Shown one piece after another: positions 7,558 through 15,868 of a stretch of DNA of 30,860 nucleotides. Origin of the DNA: Bacteroidales bacterium UBA714 (lineage in GTDB: Bacteria; Bacteroidota; Bacteroidia; Bacteroidales; UBA932); contig DBLW01000058.1 of assembly GCA_002298075.1 (NCBI GenBank), positions 1-30,860 on the forward strand. Reading direction: 5' to 3'. The position numbers were made by a program, and so were the translations under genes. The notes below the pieces were generated by a model, which was not told the DNA's origin, ran no database searches, and worked only from the letters and a program-made list of their open reading frames with translations. Positions within the stretch are counted from its first letter, which is position 1; each line of letters opens with the position of its first letter.

Positions 7558-8463
7558 TCAGTCTATGTTTGGGTGTCCCGTTTCCTTCAGCTCGTCTATC
7601 ACCTTCAGCAGGTACTGCCCGTACTGGTTCTTCAGCATCGGACGGGCGAGCTCGCGCATACGCTCCTCCGTTATCCAGCCCTGGCGGTAGGCTATCCCTT
7701 CCAGGCAGGCCACCTTCAGGCCCTGGCGCTTCTCCAGCACCTCGATGTATGTCGATGCCTCCGCGAGGGAGTCGTGCGTGCCCGTGTCAAGCCACGCGAA
7801 CCCCCGCCCGAGGGTACGGACCTTCAGGATGCCGGCCGAGAGGAACTCCTGGTTGACGGCGGTGATCTCGTACTCCCCGCGTGCGGAAGGCCTTATGTTC
7901 CTTGCAACATCGACTACCTTGTTCGGGTAGAAGTACAGCCCCACGACCGCATAGTTGCTCTTCGGGCGCTCCGGCTTCTCCTCTATGGACAGGCAGTTTC
8001 CGTTCCTGTCGAACTCGGCCACGCCGTACCTCTCCGGGTCGTTCACCCAGTACCCGAACACGGTCGCATTGCCGTCCTGTTCGGCAGAGCGCACGGCGTC
8101 GCGGAGCATGCCCGTGAAGCCCGCCCCGTGGAAGATGTTGTCGCCGAGAACCAGGCACACGCTGTCGTCACCGATGAAATCCGCGCCAATCGTGAACGCC
8201 TGGGCCAGGCCGTCCGGTGAGGGCTGCTCGGCATACTCGAAGCGGACACCATAGTCCGAGCCGTCGCCGAGCAGGCGCCTGAAGCCCGGAAGGTCGTGAG
8301 GCGTGGAGATGATGAGGATCTCGCGGATGCCGGCAAGCATCAGCACCGAGACCGGGTAATAGACCATCGGCTTGTCGTAGATCGGCATCAGCTGCTTCGA
8401 GATGCCCTTCGTTATCGGATATAGGCGGGTGCCGCTCCCGCCTGCCAGGACTATGCCTTTCAT
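7558..8463 (-). CDS. rfbA: Glucose-1-phosphate thymidylyltransferase, operon copy 2
   Basis: The second RfbA/RmlA makes dTDP-glucose for the rfbDB genes that follow it. Its 301 residues start MKGIVLAGGSGTRLYP and keep all motifs seen in the orphan copy (GGSGTRLYP, KQLMPIYDKP, LGDNIFHG). Differences from copy 1 are mostly conservative and gather in the C-terminal third. Codon use is strongly G/C-ending, matching rfbD and rfbB but not copy 1 or the upstream SDR. About 73 bases separate it from the SDR gene upstream, the longest gap between intact genes in this part of the operon apart from the pseudogene region. This marks the upstream edge of the G/C-rich cassette. Confidence 0.96.
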   Translation of the reverse strand: MKGIVLAGGSGTRLYPITKGISKQLMPIYDKPMVYYPVSVLMLAGIREILIISTPHDLPGFRRLLGDGSDYGVRFEYAEQPSPDGLAQAFTIGADFIGDDSVCLVLGDNIFHGAGFTGMLRDAVRSAEQDGNATVFGYWVNDPERYGVAEFDRNGNCLSIEEKPERPKSNYAVVGLYFYPNKVVDVARNIRPSARGEYEITAVNQEFLSAGILKVRTLGRGFAWLDTGTHDSLAEASTYIEVLEKRQGLKVACLEGIAYRQGWITEERMRELARPMLKNQYGQYLLKVIDELKETGHPNID

Positions 8464-8536
8464 ATGTTATAGATTTCTTGTCACTTTCCCACCTTAAAAG
8501 TACACGAGTCTCTCATTAACTAAACGATTATTAAAT

Positions 8537-9529
8537 TCATTCAGTCTTAAAAGTAATATCATCTGTCCGAGGATGCACAAACTCAAATTCAAGAGTTTGT
8601 GCAAGTCCTTCTCCTAATGTATAAGGGGCACTGAAACCTGACTTCAACATCTTTGATGCGTCAAATTCTGTTGTAGCACAGAATTTCTTTACCCGGACAG
8701 AACTTATGGTAAGTTTTTTTCGGGTAACCCACGCCAGTGCATCAAAGCAATATCCTCCAAGCATGCCAAGCCACATCGGGAAATGCGTAGCCGGGATATG
8801 CTTGCCAAGTACCTTGCTGACATGTGCAATCAGTTCATTCATAGTAAAATCCGGTTTATCAATATAATTGAAGACATTATACCCCGATGAACAATTTTCA
8901 ATCATGAATTTCACGAAAGCGACTATATTGCCGACATAAGCCATTGACTTTTTATTGTTTCCATTCCCTACCATAAGGAATTTACCGCTTGAAATCTGTT
9001 TAAGCAGATTATACACATTGCCTCTGTTTCTTTCTCCGAATATCACGGTCGGACGTATAATATTGATATTCCAATCAGGATGCGTCTCGTACCATGCCTG
9101 CAGCACCTGCTCAGCCTGCCATTTGGACTTTCCATAGTGGTTGAACGGATCTTTTGGATGATTCTCATCCGGATTGTTCTTATTCAAGCCATAAACTGCA
9201 ACTGAAGAAAAAAAGATGATTCTCTTGCACCCGTTCTTCTCCATTGCATTTAATGTCTTCTCCATGCCACCGACATTTGTGTCATAGTAGAGAGATACAG
9301 GAGAGACATCATCACGATGTTGCGCTGCCAACAATATTACAAGATCCGATCCTGCTATTTCTTTGTCCATGCAATCCTGATCGCGTACATCTCCGATAAC
9401 TGTCAAATCATTGAAGAAATGACTTGGCAGTAAGTCAATGTTTTTCAGTTTATAATTTGGAGCATCATGCAACAAATCAAGCAGCCTTGTGCCGACAAAG
9501 CCACTTGCACCTATAAGTGTAATTTTCAT
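8537..9529 (-). CDS. NAD(P)-dependent epimerase/dehydratase (extended SDR)
   Basis: A 330-residue sugar-nucleotide SDR. The dinucleotide-binding GASGFVG lies at 7-13, SSVAVYG at 108-114, and the catalytic YGKSK at 132-136. The N-terminal ITLIGASGFVG and the shortened loop before LLAAQHRDD resemble UDP-GlcNAc/GalNAc 4-epimerase or 4-keto-reductase types of O-antigen loci. I cannot separate epimerase from reductase by eye. It probably makes the sugar used by a neighbouring glycosyltransferase. It starts 5 bases after the stop of the upstream GT2 gene. Codon use is A/T-rich, unlike the rfb genes downstream. Confidence 0.82.
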   Translation of the reverse strand: MKITLIGASGFVGTRLLDLLHDAPNYKLKNIDLLPSHFFNDLTVIGDVRDQDCMDKEIAGSDLVILLAAQHRDDVSPVSLYYDTNVGGMEKTLNAMEKNGCKRIIFFSSVAVYGLNKNNPDENHPKDPFNHYGKSKWQAEQVLQAWYETHPDWNINIIRPTVIFGERNRGNVYNLLKQISSGKFLMVGNGNNKKSMAYVGNIVAFVKFMIENCSSGYNVFNYIDKPDFTMNELIAHVSKVLGKHIPATHFPMWLGMLGGYCFDALAWVTRKKLTISSVRVKKFCATTEFDASKMLKSGFSAPYTLGEGLAQTLEFEFVHPRTDDITFKTE

Positions 9530-9534
9530 GTTAA

Positions 9535-10353
9535 TCAGTAATTTAGTTCTTTTAATAATGCATTATTTACCATACGCCTTTCTTTATCGAAAAACCACCC
9601 CCATTTGTTAAAATATTTTATCATATTCAGAATATGTATTTTAAGCATGCGTTTATTTGTCTTTGAAGCAGCTGCGTGCTCATGAACTATTGATGCATAC
9701 GGATAGAACACAGTCTTGTATAGACGATGCATGCGCCTGGTAATATCAATGTCTTCGGGATACATAAAAAAACGCTCGTCAAACAAACCGACCTGTTTTA
9801 ATGCAGAAACCCTAAAGAACATGAAACACCCCGACAAGTATGGAACATTCATAATTTTGTCGTAGCCGGTGAATCTCAATTGAAACTTATATAACCTGTT
9901 CTCGATAAGTTTTGAAGGCAAAAAACGCTTGAATATCAAATCTATCGGATTAGGTATCATTTTACACAAATATTGCAAATCGCCATTCGGATAAAAGACT
10001 TTTGGCATTATTTGTCCTACATCCTCATTATTATCCATATATTGTGCGATAGTCTCAATCGTACCATCTTGGAAATAAATGTCAGGATTCAGCACAACAT
10101 GATATTTCGCTCCCATATCTATGGATTCCCGAATCGCAATATTGTGAGAAGCGCCATATCCTATATTTTCATTGTGTATATACCTGATTTTTTCGGAACG
10201 GCATTCTAAGGTTCGGTAAAAATCATTCCTTGAATTATCTATGATAAAAAGGTTATCTATTGGACATGACAATACACAGTCCAATAGTTTATTGACATCC
10301 TTTTTAGAGTTATGATAAATCACAAGCGAGGCATTAATCATATCTTTTCCCAT
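9535..10353 (-). CDS. GT2 glycosyltransferase, rhamnosyltransferase-like
   Basis: A 272-residue GT-A enzyme. Landmarks are INASLVIYHNSKKDV at the start, NENIGYGASHN, the metal/nucleotide motif NPDIYF, LSGCFMFFRVSALKQVG and the acid-rich YPEDIDITRR. This order (NPD, then SGCFM, then PEDID) is typical of WbbL/RfbF-type rhamnosyltransferases. With a complete dTDP-rhamnose pathway in the operon, it is the best candidate for the rhamnosyl transfer, by inference. An alternative start is the ATG four codons later (MINASLV). It lies between an SDR and a broken acetyltransferase gene. Confidence 0.84.
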   Translation of the reverse strand: MGKDMINASLVIYHNSKKDVNKLLDCVLSCPIDNLFIIDNSRNDFYRTLECRSEKIRYIHNENIGYGASHNIAIRESIDMGAKYHVVLNPDIYFQDGTIETIAQYMDNNEDVGQIMPKVFYPNGDLQYLCKMIPNPIDLIFKRFLPSKLIENRLYKFQLRFTGYDKIMNVPYLSGCFMFFRVSALKQVGLFDERFFMYPEDIDITRRMHRLYKTVFYPYASIVHEHAAASKTNKRMLKIHILNMIKYFNKWGWFFDKERRMVNNALLKELNY

Positions 10354-10381
10354 TTTTTGTTTTCTGATTAAATCTTTTTAT

Positions 10382-10831
10382 TTATTTTGCCGGGGCACCG
10401 ACAGCAATACAATACTTTGGAATATCTTTGTTTACAATTGAGTGCGCTCCTATTATCGCTCCACCTCTTATTTTTAATCACAGCTGAACCATAACGTCTT
10501 CCCCCATCCAAACGTTACTGCAGATTTTTACATGCTGAACATTATACTGCCGTTTTTCCGGAGGGACATCAGGAGTTAAATCATTTCCATCTCCTTTATA
10601 TTAGCCATGATTATTTTCAGAAACATAACTGGTAATCAATACATTAGTTTTATATAGCTGGAACTGTCTTGAATGCCTCCAATCTGCAATATCTTCCAGT
10701 TGTAAGCATCCAGTAGAAATCAATATTTTTTCTTCCCCGTATATCAATCTGAAACTGAATCATCCTGGCATTATGACATAGAAACTTTGTAACGCCAATT
10801 GAATTTTATCTATCAGAGAATACTGATTCAT
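10382..10831 (-). pseudogene. Decayed hexapeptide-repeat O-acetyltransferase (WcaF/WbbJ-like)
   Basis: The 551 bases between two glycosyltransferases have no long ORF, but translation of the minus strand recovers an acetyltransferase in pieces. ATG at 10831 gives MNQYSLIDKIQLALQSFYV. A shifted frame then gives ARMIQFQIDIRGRKNIDF and LTTGRYCRLEAF. The first frame resumes with NVLITSYVSENNHG, a stop at 10601-10603, YKGDGNDLTPDVPPEKRQYN and SNVWMGEDVMVQL, a stop at 10478-10480, then GGAIIGAHSIVNKDIPKYC ending VGAPAK with TAA at 10382-10384. All of this aligns in order with left-handed beta-helix acetyltransferases. At least two frameshifts and two in-frame stops mean it is inactive. The 73 bases upstream (10832-10904) show nothing further. 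Confidence 0.8.
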
Positions 10832-10904
10832 ATCTTTTTTCAATTAACACAACGATTCTGTCCAAGTACGGCACTTTATATTCACAATACATGTGACATA
10901 GATT

Positions 10905-11957
10905 TCAGCCTATCGTGTTTTCAATATATTCAAACATTTCTTTCCAGCTCTGCCTTTGTGAAATATCTATCGGTTTATATCTCTGTCCTTTCTGCAAAGA
11001 TTCAATCGCTTCTTTCCACTTTTGTACGGCATCATATTGAACGAACTGCACGCCATCATAACCTTCCAGGACTTCTCTTGCATATGGGAGATCTGCCGCG
11101 ATAATCGGCAAACCTATCATAGCAGCCTCTATCAAAGGAAGGCCGTAAGATTCCATATAGCTTGGAAACACCAAAGCATCACATGCTTTATATATAGAAT
11201 AGATCTGTGGGTGTGGAATTGTATTAAGGCAATGGACATTTTTACAGCCACTATCATTTTCCACAGCCGTCAGATATAACTTTACATTTTTATCAGCTAT
11301 TTTAATTGCCTGAAAAAGAGTCGCATGATTTTTATATTGATAATCAGTAGCCGGATAAAACAAATTAAGTCGAGAGACGTCTAAATCCGATGCAGGCTCA
11401 GCATCAATCGGCAAAACAGCTGGAGAAAAAGTATGGATATCTTTAAGGGGATACTTATATTTTTTTGCAAACCCATGCTTTATAAAATCCAGTTGTACGA
11501 ATACATGCGTATTCTTCGTCAAAGACAGACGTACAAAAAGCGGATAAATACATTTATAAAACCATAATATCCGTTGCTCCTTATCAAACGGATTCCATTG
11601 ATAATCTGAGGATAAAGACAGCGACTGATGAAAATATAAAAATTTATGAATGTTTTTTTTATTTACCCGAAAACCTGTATTCTGTAAAGATATGCAAGCA
11701 ATCGGATTAATGGACTTTCTTTTAATCCATTTATTAAGGCCATATATGTCCCATAGAAATCTATTCAGCATCGACTTGACACCGGCAATCTGTTCAATCC
11801 TGACATTATATTGGCGTGGCGTTATTAAAATCCTTTCAGAAACAAAGACGAGCCATTGATACCTGTTCTCAGGAATGTGGCTCACAAATTGATTTAAAAC
11901 AATTAATGCTCCACTTTCATTCAATGATGTTGCGTTAACGATTATTGCGTCTTGCAT
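10905..11957 (-). CDS. Glycosyltransferase, GT4 family
   Basis: A 350-residue GT-B enzyme. The N-terminus MQDAIIVNATSLNESGALIV is the glycine-containing acceptor-side loop of GT4 enzymes. The donor-side domain holds LNLFYPATDYQYKNHATLFQ and the intact E-x7-E in YMESYGLPLIEAAMIGLPII. The sequence SFSPAV-type linker and IKRK segment suggest the mannosyl/galactosyl-type GT4 of capsule loci, but specificity is unknown. The gene is A/T-rich like its upstream neighbours. It ends before a 551-base region occupied by a broken acetyltransferase. Confidence 0.86.
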   Translation of the reverse strand: MQDAIIVNATSLNESGALIVLNQFVSHIPENRYQWLVFVSERILITPRQYNVRIEQIAGVKSMLNRFLWDIYGLNKWIKRKSINPIACISLQNTGFRVNKKNIHKFLYFHQSLSLSSDYQWNPFDKEQRILWFYKCIYPLFVRLSLTKNTHVFVQLDFIKHGFAKKYKYPLKDIHTFSPAVLPIDAEPASDLDVSRLNLFYPATDYQYKNHATLFQAIKIADKNVKLYLTAVENDSGCKNVHCLNTIPHPQIYSIYKACDALVFPSYMESYGLPLIEAAMIGLPIIAADLPYAREVLEGYDGVQFVQYDAVQKWKEAIESLQKGQRYKPIDISQRQSWKEMFEYIENTIG

Positions 11958-12026
11958 TCTGCTGGCTTATGTTATATACACTTTCGTTTTATTGCATTAG
12001 CCTTGTATTCATGCACATTGCCCATC

Positions 12027-12980
12027 CTATTTTTTATAAATTGAATAGAGCGAACCGACAAACAAAACAAATAACGGATATGGCAATAGATTTAAAACAG
12101 CAAAAGCTGATAATCTGAAAAACAGGCCATCTGCTCTTAAATTTTTATATATTCTCTTGCGTTCGTCATCCGACACTTCCGACTTCAAAAGCTGCAAAGA
12201 AGTAAGAAACACTAAATAATGGATATATTTATCGAAAGATGATTTTAATTCCGGGGCAGATTGTTCCCTACTTAATTTAAAAGAATCTATGATAAATGAC
12301 AGATCGTTGATACGTTTAAGAGAAACTTTACTTTGAGATATAGAATTATTACGGACTTTATATAAATATGTATACTCCGGCATAATATCAATGACATCCG
12401 CATTCTTGCAGCATTGAAAAGAAAACAAAAAATCTTCATGCAGTATGCCTTGGACAAACTTGATACAATTCGAATCCAAAAATGATTTTTTATATAATTT
12501 ATTGACCGCTGCAATATTATATTTTCTTTTTAAGAAATCTTTCAGAATCTCCTTTCCGGTTATAGTCTTCTCTTGAAGATTCTTTATATGTATTGAATCC
12601 GCACCGACAAGCCGTATATTTCCGAAGACAATATCGGAATTCTGCTTTGCAGCGGCATTACATAATTTCTCAATACAGTCTGAAGTGATTTCATCATCGG
12701 AATCCATAAAATACACATAATCTCCGGCAGCATTTTCAATTCCGGTATTACGTGCCGCGGACAAGCCCTTATTGCATTCGTGCCTTATGATTTTTATGTT
12801 ATCCTTACGTTTATGGCTTTTTATGACATCCTCAGCAATAGAAATACTGTTATCCGTACCGCAATCATCAATAATCAAATATTCGATATTATCATATGTC
12901 TGATTGAATGCAGACAACAAAGAGTCCTCAATATATGCCGCCACATTATATACAGGAATTATTACGGTTACTTTATACAT
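12027..12980 (-). CDS. GT2 glycosyltransferase
   Basis: A 317-residue GT-A family 2 enzyme. It starts MYKVTVIIPVYNVAAYIEDS and has IEYLIIDDCGTDNS, NKGLSAARNTGIENA and the metal-binding YFMDSDDE near residue 92. A basic, partly hydrophobic C-terminus (LLPYPLFVLFVGSLYSIYKK) may anchor it to the membrane. It belongs to the large SpsA-like group that adds hexoses, N-acetylhexosamines or rhamnose, so donor and acceptor are open. Its start is 10 bases after the polymerase gene. Confidence 0.88.
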   Translation of the reverse strand: MYKVTVIIPVYNVAAYIEDSLLSAFNQTYDNIEYLIIDDCGTDNSISIAEDVIKSHKRKDNIKIIRHECNKGLSAARNTGIENAAGDYVYFMDSDDEITSDCIEKLCNAAAKQNSDIVFGNIRLVGADSIHIKNLQEKTITGKEILKDFLKRKYNIAAVNKLYKKSFLDSNCIKFVQGILHEDFLFSFQCCKNADVIDIMPEYTYLYKVRNNSISQSKVSLKRINDLSFIIDSFKLSREQSAPELKSSFDKYIHYLVFLTSLQLLKSEVSDDERKRIYKNLRADGLFFRLSAFAVLNLLPYPLFVLFVGSLYSIYKK

Positions 12981-12990
12981 TATTTGTAAT

Positions 12991-14052
12991 TTATAATATT
13001 GACCTATAAGGAAGCAATTTATTTACTTCACCTCCTGAGTGAAGCGTATGAAAAAAAATAGCGATATATGCCATTGATATGCATGCTATAACTATTCTTT
13101 GGCTATTCAAAGAAAAGAAGTATTTGATGAACTTCGGAATCAGTACAATCAGAATAGGAGTATAGAAGCAAGCAAACCTCAAAAACACTAGAGTCAAAGG
13201 AGTCTCAGCAAAAAAGCACGTAATGGAGAGAAACACCAAGGCTACATAATTGATATTTTGCAAAATGTTATATGTCACCGTTTTATACGTTTTCCCCAAA
13301 AAAATGTCCAATATCAGAAGCCCTGTCGAGAGAAGCATTAGCATATAAGTCGTTATTGTGATTTCACTGGCAAATTGTTCAAAATTCAAATAAATTTTAT
13401 AAGCATCCAATGATGCTACAATAAGAATGAAAAATTGCGCGACATAAAGTATGACCACCAGTAATCCAAGTTTCACAGATAAAGGATACGAACGTCTTAG
13501 AATAAAATATAACGGTAAACATATAATAGCCGAAAAGTGAATAAAAAAAATAGAGCACCCTATGTTTAGGAAATATTTTACCATATTTCTGTTTTCTATA
13601 TGTTCAAGCGATGCAAAAAAGATATAGCTTGCCATGCATTGCCTCATTACATTGAACGTATATGTATAATACTGTGCAAAACAAAAGAAAATGAGCAATG
13701 AAAAGAACGGATATGGAGAATATTGCCTTATAAAAATTGCAACGCAATAGATTGTCAGAAATGATATTATGAGAACGACGATTTGAAACGGTATATTCAA
13801 ACTGCGGAATAAATGAAAGAAAAAAGCCCAGCCTAATTCTTTGATTTCCGGATTAAGTCCAAGCAAAGAGCCGTTATATAGCTCTTCATATGCCTGGAAA
13901 TCCTTTCCTACATCATACCTCAATCCAGAAAAGAGAAAAAGCAGTATTAAAGCAAATACCCACCTTATATTTTCTCCATTCTTGTCATAATTGCATATTT
14001 CAAAAACAGAAAAAAAGACCAGGAAGCCCAAAACCAATATATATGGAAACAT
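12991..14052 (-). CDS. wzy: EpsG-family O-antigen/capsule polymerase (Wzy)
   Basis: A 353-residue integral membrane protein with about nine or ten hydrophobic segments and little else. The loop after the second segment reads SGLRYDVGKDFQAYEELYNG, the signature of EpsG-type proteins. Wzy polymerases join lipid-linked repeat units on the periplasmic side after Wzx flips them. It is the only polymerase candidate in the operon and complements the flippase and Wzz genes. It lies 6 bases after a glycosyltransferase and 10 before another. The gene is very A/T-rich, as is usual for polymerases. Confidence 0.85.
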   Translation of the reverse strand: MFPYILVLGFLVFFSVFEICNYDKNGENIRWVFALILLFLFSGLRYDVGKDFQAYEELYNGSLLGLNPEIKELGWAFFFHLFRSLNIPFQIVVLIISFLTIYCVAIFIRQYSPYPFFSLLIFFCFAQYYTYTFNVMRQCMASYIFFASLEHIENRNMVKYFLNIGCSIFFIHFSAIICLPLYFILRRSYPLSVKLGLLVVILYVAQFFILIVASLDAYKIYLNFEQFASEITITTYMLMLLSTGLLILDIFLGKTYKTVTYNILQNINYVALVFLSITCFFAETPLTLVFLRFACFYTPILIVLIPKFIKYFFSLNSQRIVIACISMAYIAIFFHTLHSGGEVNKLLPYRSIL

Positions 14053-14058
14053 ATCAGA

Positions 14059-15210
14059 TTACTTTTTCAAATAAAATGATGATTTATCAATATCCATTTG
14101 ATATTTTCCAATATGCCGGATCATCTCGGAATCGTCACTGCTGTCATGCAATAATGAATATAGCAAACGGTTTTGCCTCGGAAATATTATGGCATCCTCT
14201 GAGTATGGAATATTATTGCTTTTAGTTTTCACGAACTCCTCAAACTCCATATACCGGCCTCTGTAGCGTTCCCAATTTGCAATCTGACAATCATACATCT
14301 TCCTTCGCACGCCATTCAGATGAAACCACATAAAACCATACGGAACGGCAATCGGCAAGCCTCGTAATGTTTCTATTAAAGAATATTTGTGTGAATTCAG
14401 TTGTGCATATTCTTTTATTTCTGCCGGAGCAAAATATGTTTCAGATGTTAATCTGAAAATCGTATGATCTGTTACTCCATTATATGGAGAAAGAATATTC
14501 GGAGTATTCTCATTAAATTGCCCCAAAGGCACATACCATTTCTTTTCAAACCATGAAACATTATATCCTGAAAGATAGATGGATATCTTATAGTTATTTA
14601 TAAGGTTGAGCAAACATCTTTTATATTGTCTGAAAAAGTATTTTTTACAGCATAAGATGCTGATTCCACACTTTTTATATGCAATCAGATTAAAATAAAA
14701 AAATACGAAGCAAAACAATTTCCATGGATTTATGAATACTTTCTTGTCTGAACGGTATGCATTGCAGATCTCAACCAAAGAGTTTGTCAAGTATATTTGA
14801 TCCGCATCAATTTTCATGACAAACTCATAATTGACCTTCGACAAGGCAAAATTGTAGTAATTCGATAACAAATGAGGAGAATCCTGCGGTTGTGATTTTA
14901 TAAAATCGTACTCATCAGCATTAAGGTTATTCGCATAAATCTTGGGCACATATTCATAATAATGAATCTTACTGCCATATTGCTCTGCCTTTTTCTTAAT
15001 AATTGCAGGGGATTCATCTGAGCAATCATTATACACGATGATGAGTTCATCCAATGCATTTACACACGAGTCAATTGCCTCGGCTAAAAACTCGGCATCA
15101 TTTTTTACCCTTAAAATGCCTGATACGCCACGCTGGCGCACCCGGGCAAAAGAATCGGCATCAACTTTATAAACTTCAGAGTTACAATGTGCACAAGAAC
15201 ACTTAATCAT
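14059..15210 (-). CDS. Glycosyltransferase-like protein, paralogue of 15869-16936
   Basis: A 383-residue GT-A-like protein. The catalytic domain begins at RGVSGILRVKNDAEF (about 27-41), continues with DELIIVYNDCSDESP, and has a DxD-type metal site KIDADQIY near 133-140. The same motifs in the same order occur in the protein at 15869-16936, so the two are paralogues. Here a short cysteine-bearing N-terminus (MIKCSCAHCNSEVYK) precedes the domain. The C-terminal half (FMWFHLNGVRR) is also shared. Its donor is unknown. It starts 5 bases after the acetyltransferase stop and ends 6 bases before the polymerase. Confidence 0.75.
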   Translation of the reverse strand: MIKCSCAHCNSEVYKVDADSFARVRQRGVSGILRVKNDAEFLAEAIDSCVNALDELIIVYNDCSDESPAIIKKKAEQYGSKIHYYEYVPKIYANNLNADEYDFIKSQPQDSPHLLSNYYNFALSKVNYEFVMKIDADQIYLTNSLVEICNAYRSDKKVFINPWKLFCFVFFYFNLIAYKKCGISILCCKKYFFRQYKRCLLNLINNYKISIYLSGYNVSWFEKKWYVPLGQFNENTPNILSPYNGVTDHTIFRLTSETYFAPAEIKEYAQLNSHKYSLIETLRGLPIAVPYGFMWFHLNGVRRKMYDCQIANWERYRGRYMEFEEFVKTKSNNIPYSEDAIIFPRQNRLLYSLLHDSSDDSEMIRHIGKYQMDIDKSSFYLKK

Positions 15211-15215
15211 ATCCT

Positions 15216-15746
15216 TTATTTCTTAATGAGATGTGCTTCCGTAAGAATTGCATGTTTTTTATCCATCTCATTCATATTTCTTGTCGAGAAACAGAACGGA
15301 CGTACTTTCTCCCGATAATTATCAATATCGGTTATCGGCTTTGCCGGATTTCCGGCTATAACTGCCCCCCCCTGATGACTTTTTGTCACAACGCTTCCTG
15401 CTGCTACAATACAATTGTCCCCCAGTGTAACTCCCGGTAATATTATAGAGTCAGCGCCGATAAAGCAATTGTCTCCGATATTTATACGGCCGAAAACATC
15501 CGTATATTCAGGCAACACTTTTGATACACTATTATCATGAGTTAGTAATCTGCATCCGGGAGCAATGGTGACATTATTACCGATGGTAACAAGATATGAT
15601 TCCGGCGTCAATATATTAGAAAATATAGAACAGCCAGAACCTATTTTTATTCCTTTTTTACGATAAAAGTCTATCAAGATCCTGTTATTTCCCGATAATT
15701 TTGCCCTAAAAAATGCGAAATAATACGTTGAAAATATATTTTTCAT
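15216..15746 (-). CDS. Hexapeptide-repeat acetyltransferase (left-handed beta-helix)
   Basis: A 176-residue LbH acyltransferase that would move acetyl from acetyl-CoA to a sugar hydroxyl or amine. Imperfect hexapeptide repeats run from IGSGCSIFSNI through IGNNVTIAPGC, INIGDNCFIGADSIILPGV and LGDNCIVAAGSVVTK, ending in IAGNPAKPI. The likely catalytic histidine is in LLTHDNS. Residues about 125-128 (HQGGAV) are encoded by a run of eight G on the coding strand, where relatives usually read FPEGVV. A length change there would truncate the helix and remove the CoA-side C-terminus, so the gene is a candidate on/off locus. It is intact in this sequence. Confidence 0.86.
   Translation of the reverse strand: MKNIFSTYYFAFFRAKLSGNNRILIDFYRKKGIKIGSGCSIFSNILTPESYLVTIGNNVTIAPGCRLLTHDNSVSKVLPEYTDVFGRINIGDNCFIGADSIILPGVTLGDNCIVAAGSVVTKSHQGGAVIAGNPAKPITDIDNYREKVRPFCFSTRNMNEMDKKHAILTEAHLIKK
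15365..15372. repeat. Homopolymer C8 (G8 on coding strand) in the acetyltransferase gene
   Basis: Eight consecutive C on the plus strand, inside codons for residues 125-128 of 176. The current length keeps the gene in frame. Confidence 0.95.
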
Positions 15747-15763
15747 TGGACTCTCACAATAGT

Positions 15764-15862
15764 TTAAATATTAAGTCTTCTGTCTTTCCACCATGCCGTA
15801 AAATCATGCAATATTACTTGTATTCCGACATCCAATTGAGCCGATATCATATAACCTAATGG
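15764..15862 (-). pseudogene. 3' remnant of a second licD gene
   Basis: Between the stop of the glycosyltransferase at 15869 and the acetyltransferase start at 15746, the minus strand keeps an open frame that reads GYMISAQLDVGIQVIL and then HDFTAWWKDRRLNI, ending at TAA 15764-15766. The end of the intact LicD at 16896-17705 reads GDYMRLPPIEMQVRNHDFRAWWKAGGGK. The shared GxYM, (I/M)QV, HDF and AWWK in the same order show this is the last part of another licD. It has no start and no catalytic half, so it cannot be functional. It probably marks a recombination joint. Confidence 0.6.
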
Positions 15863-15868
15863 ATGAAA

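Noticed and set aside
5687..8220. Long plus-strand open frames (up to 340 codons) opposite rfbB, rfbD and rfbA
   Set aside because: They mirror G/C-rich coding sequence, have low-complexity, Arg/Val-rich translations with no domain, and lie opposite secure genes.
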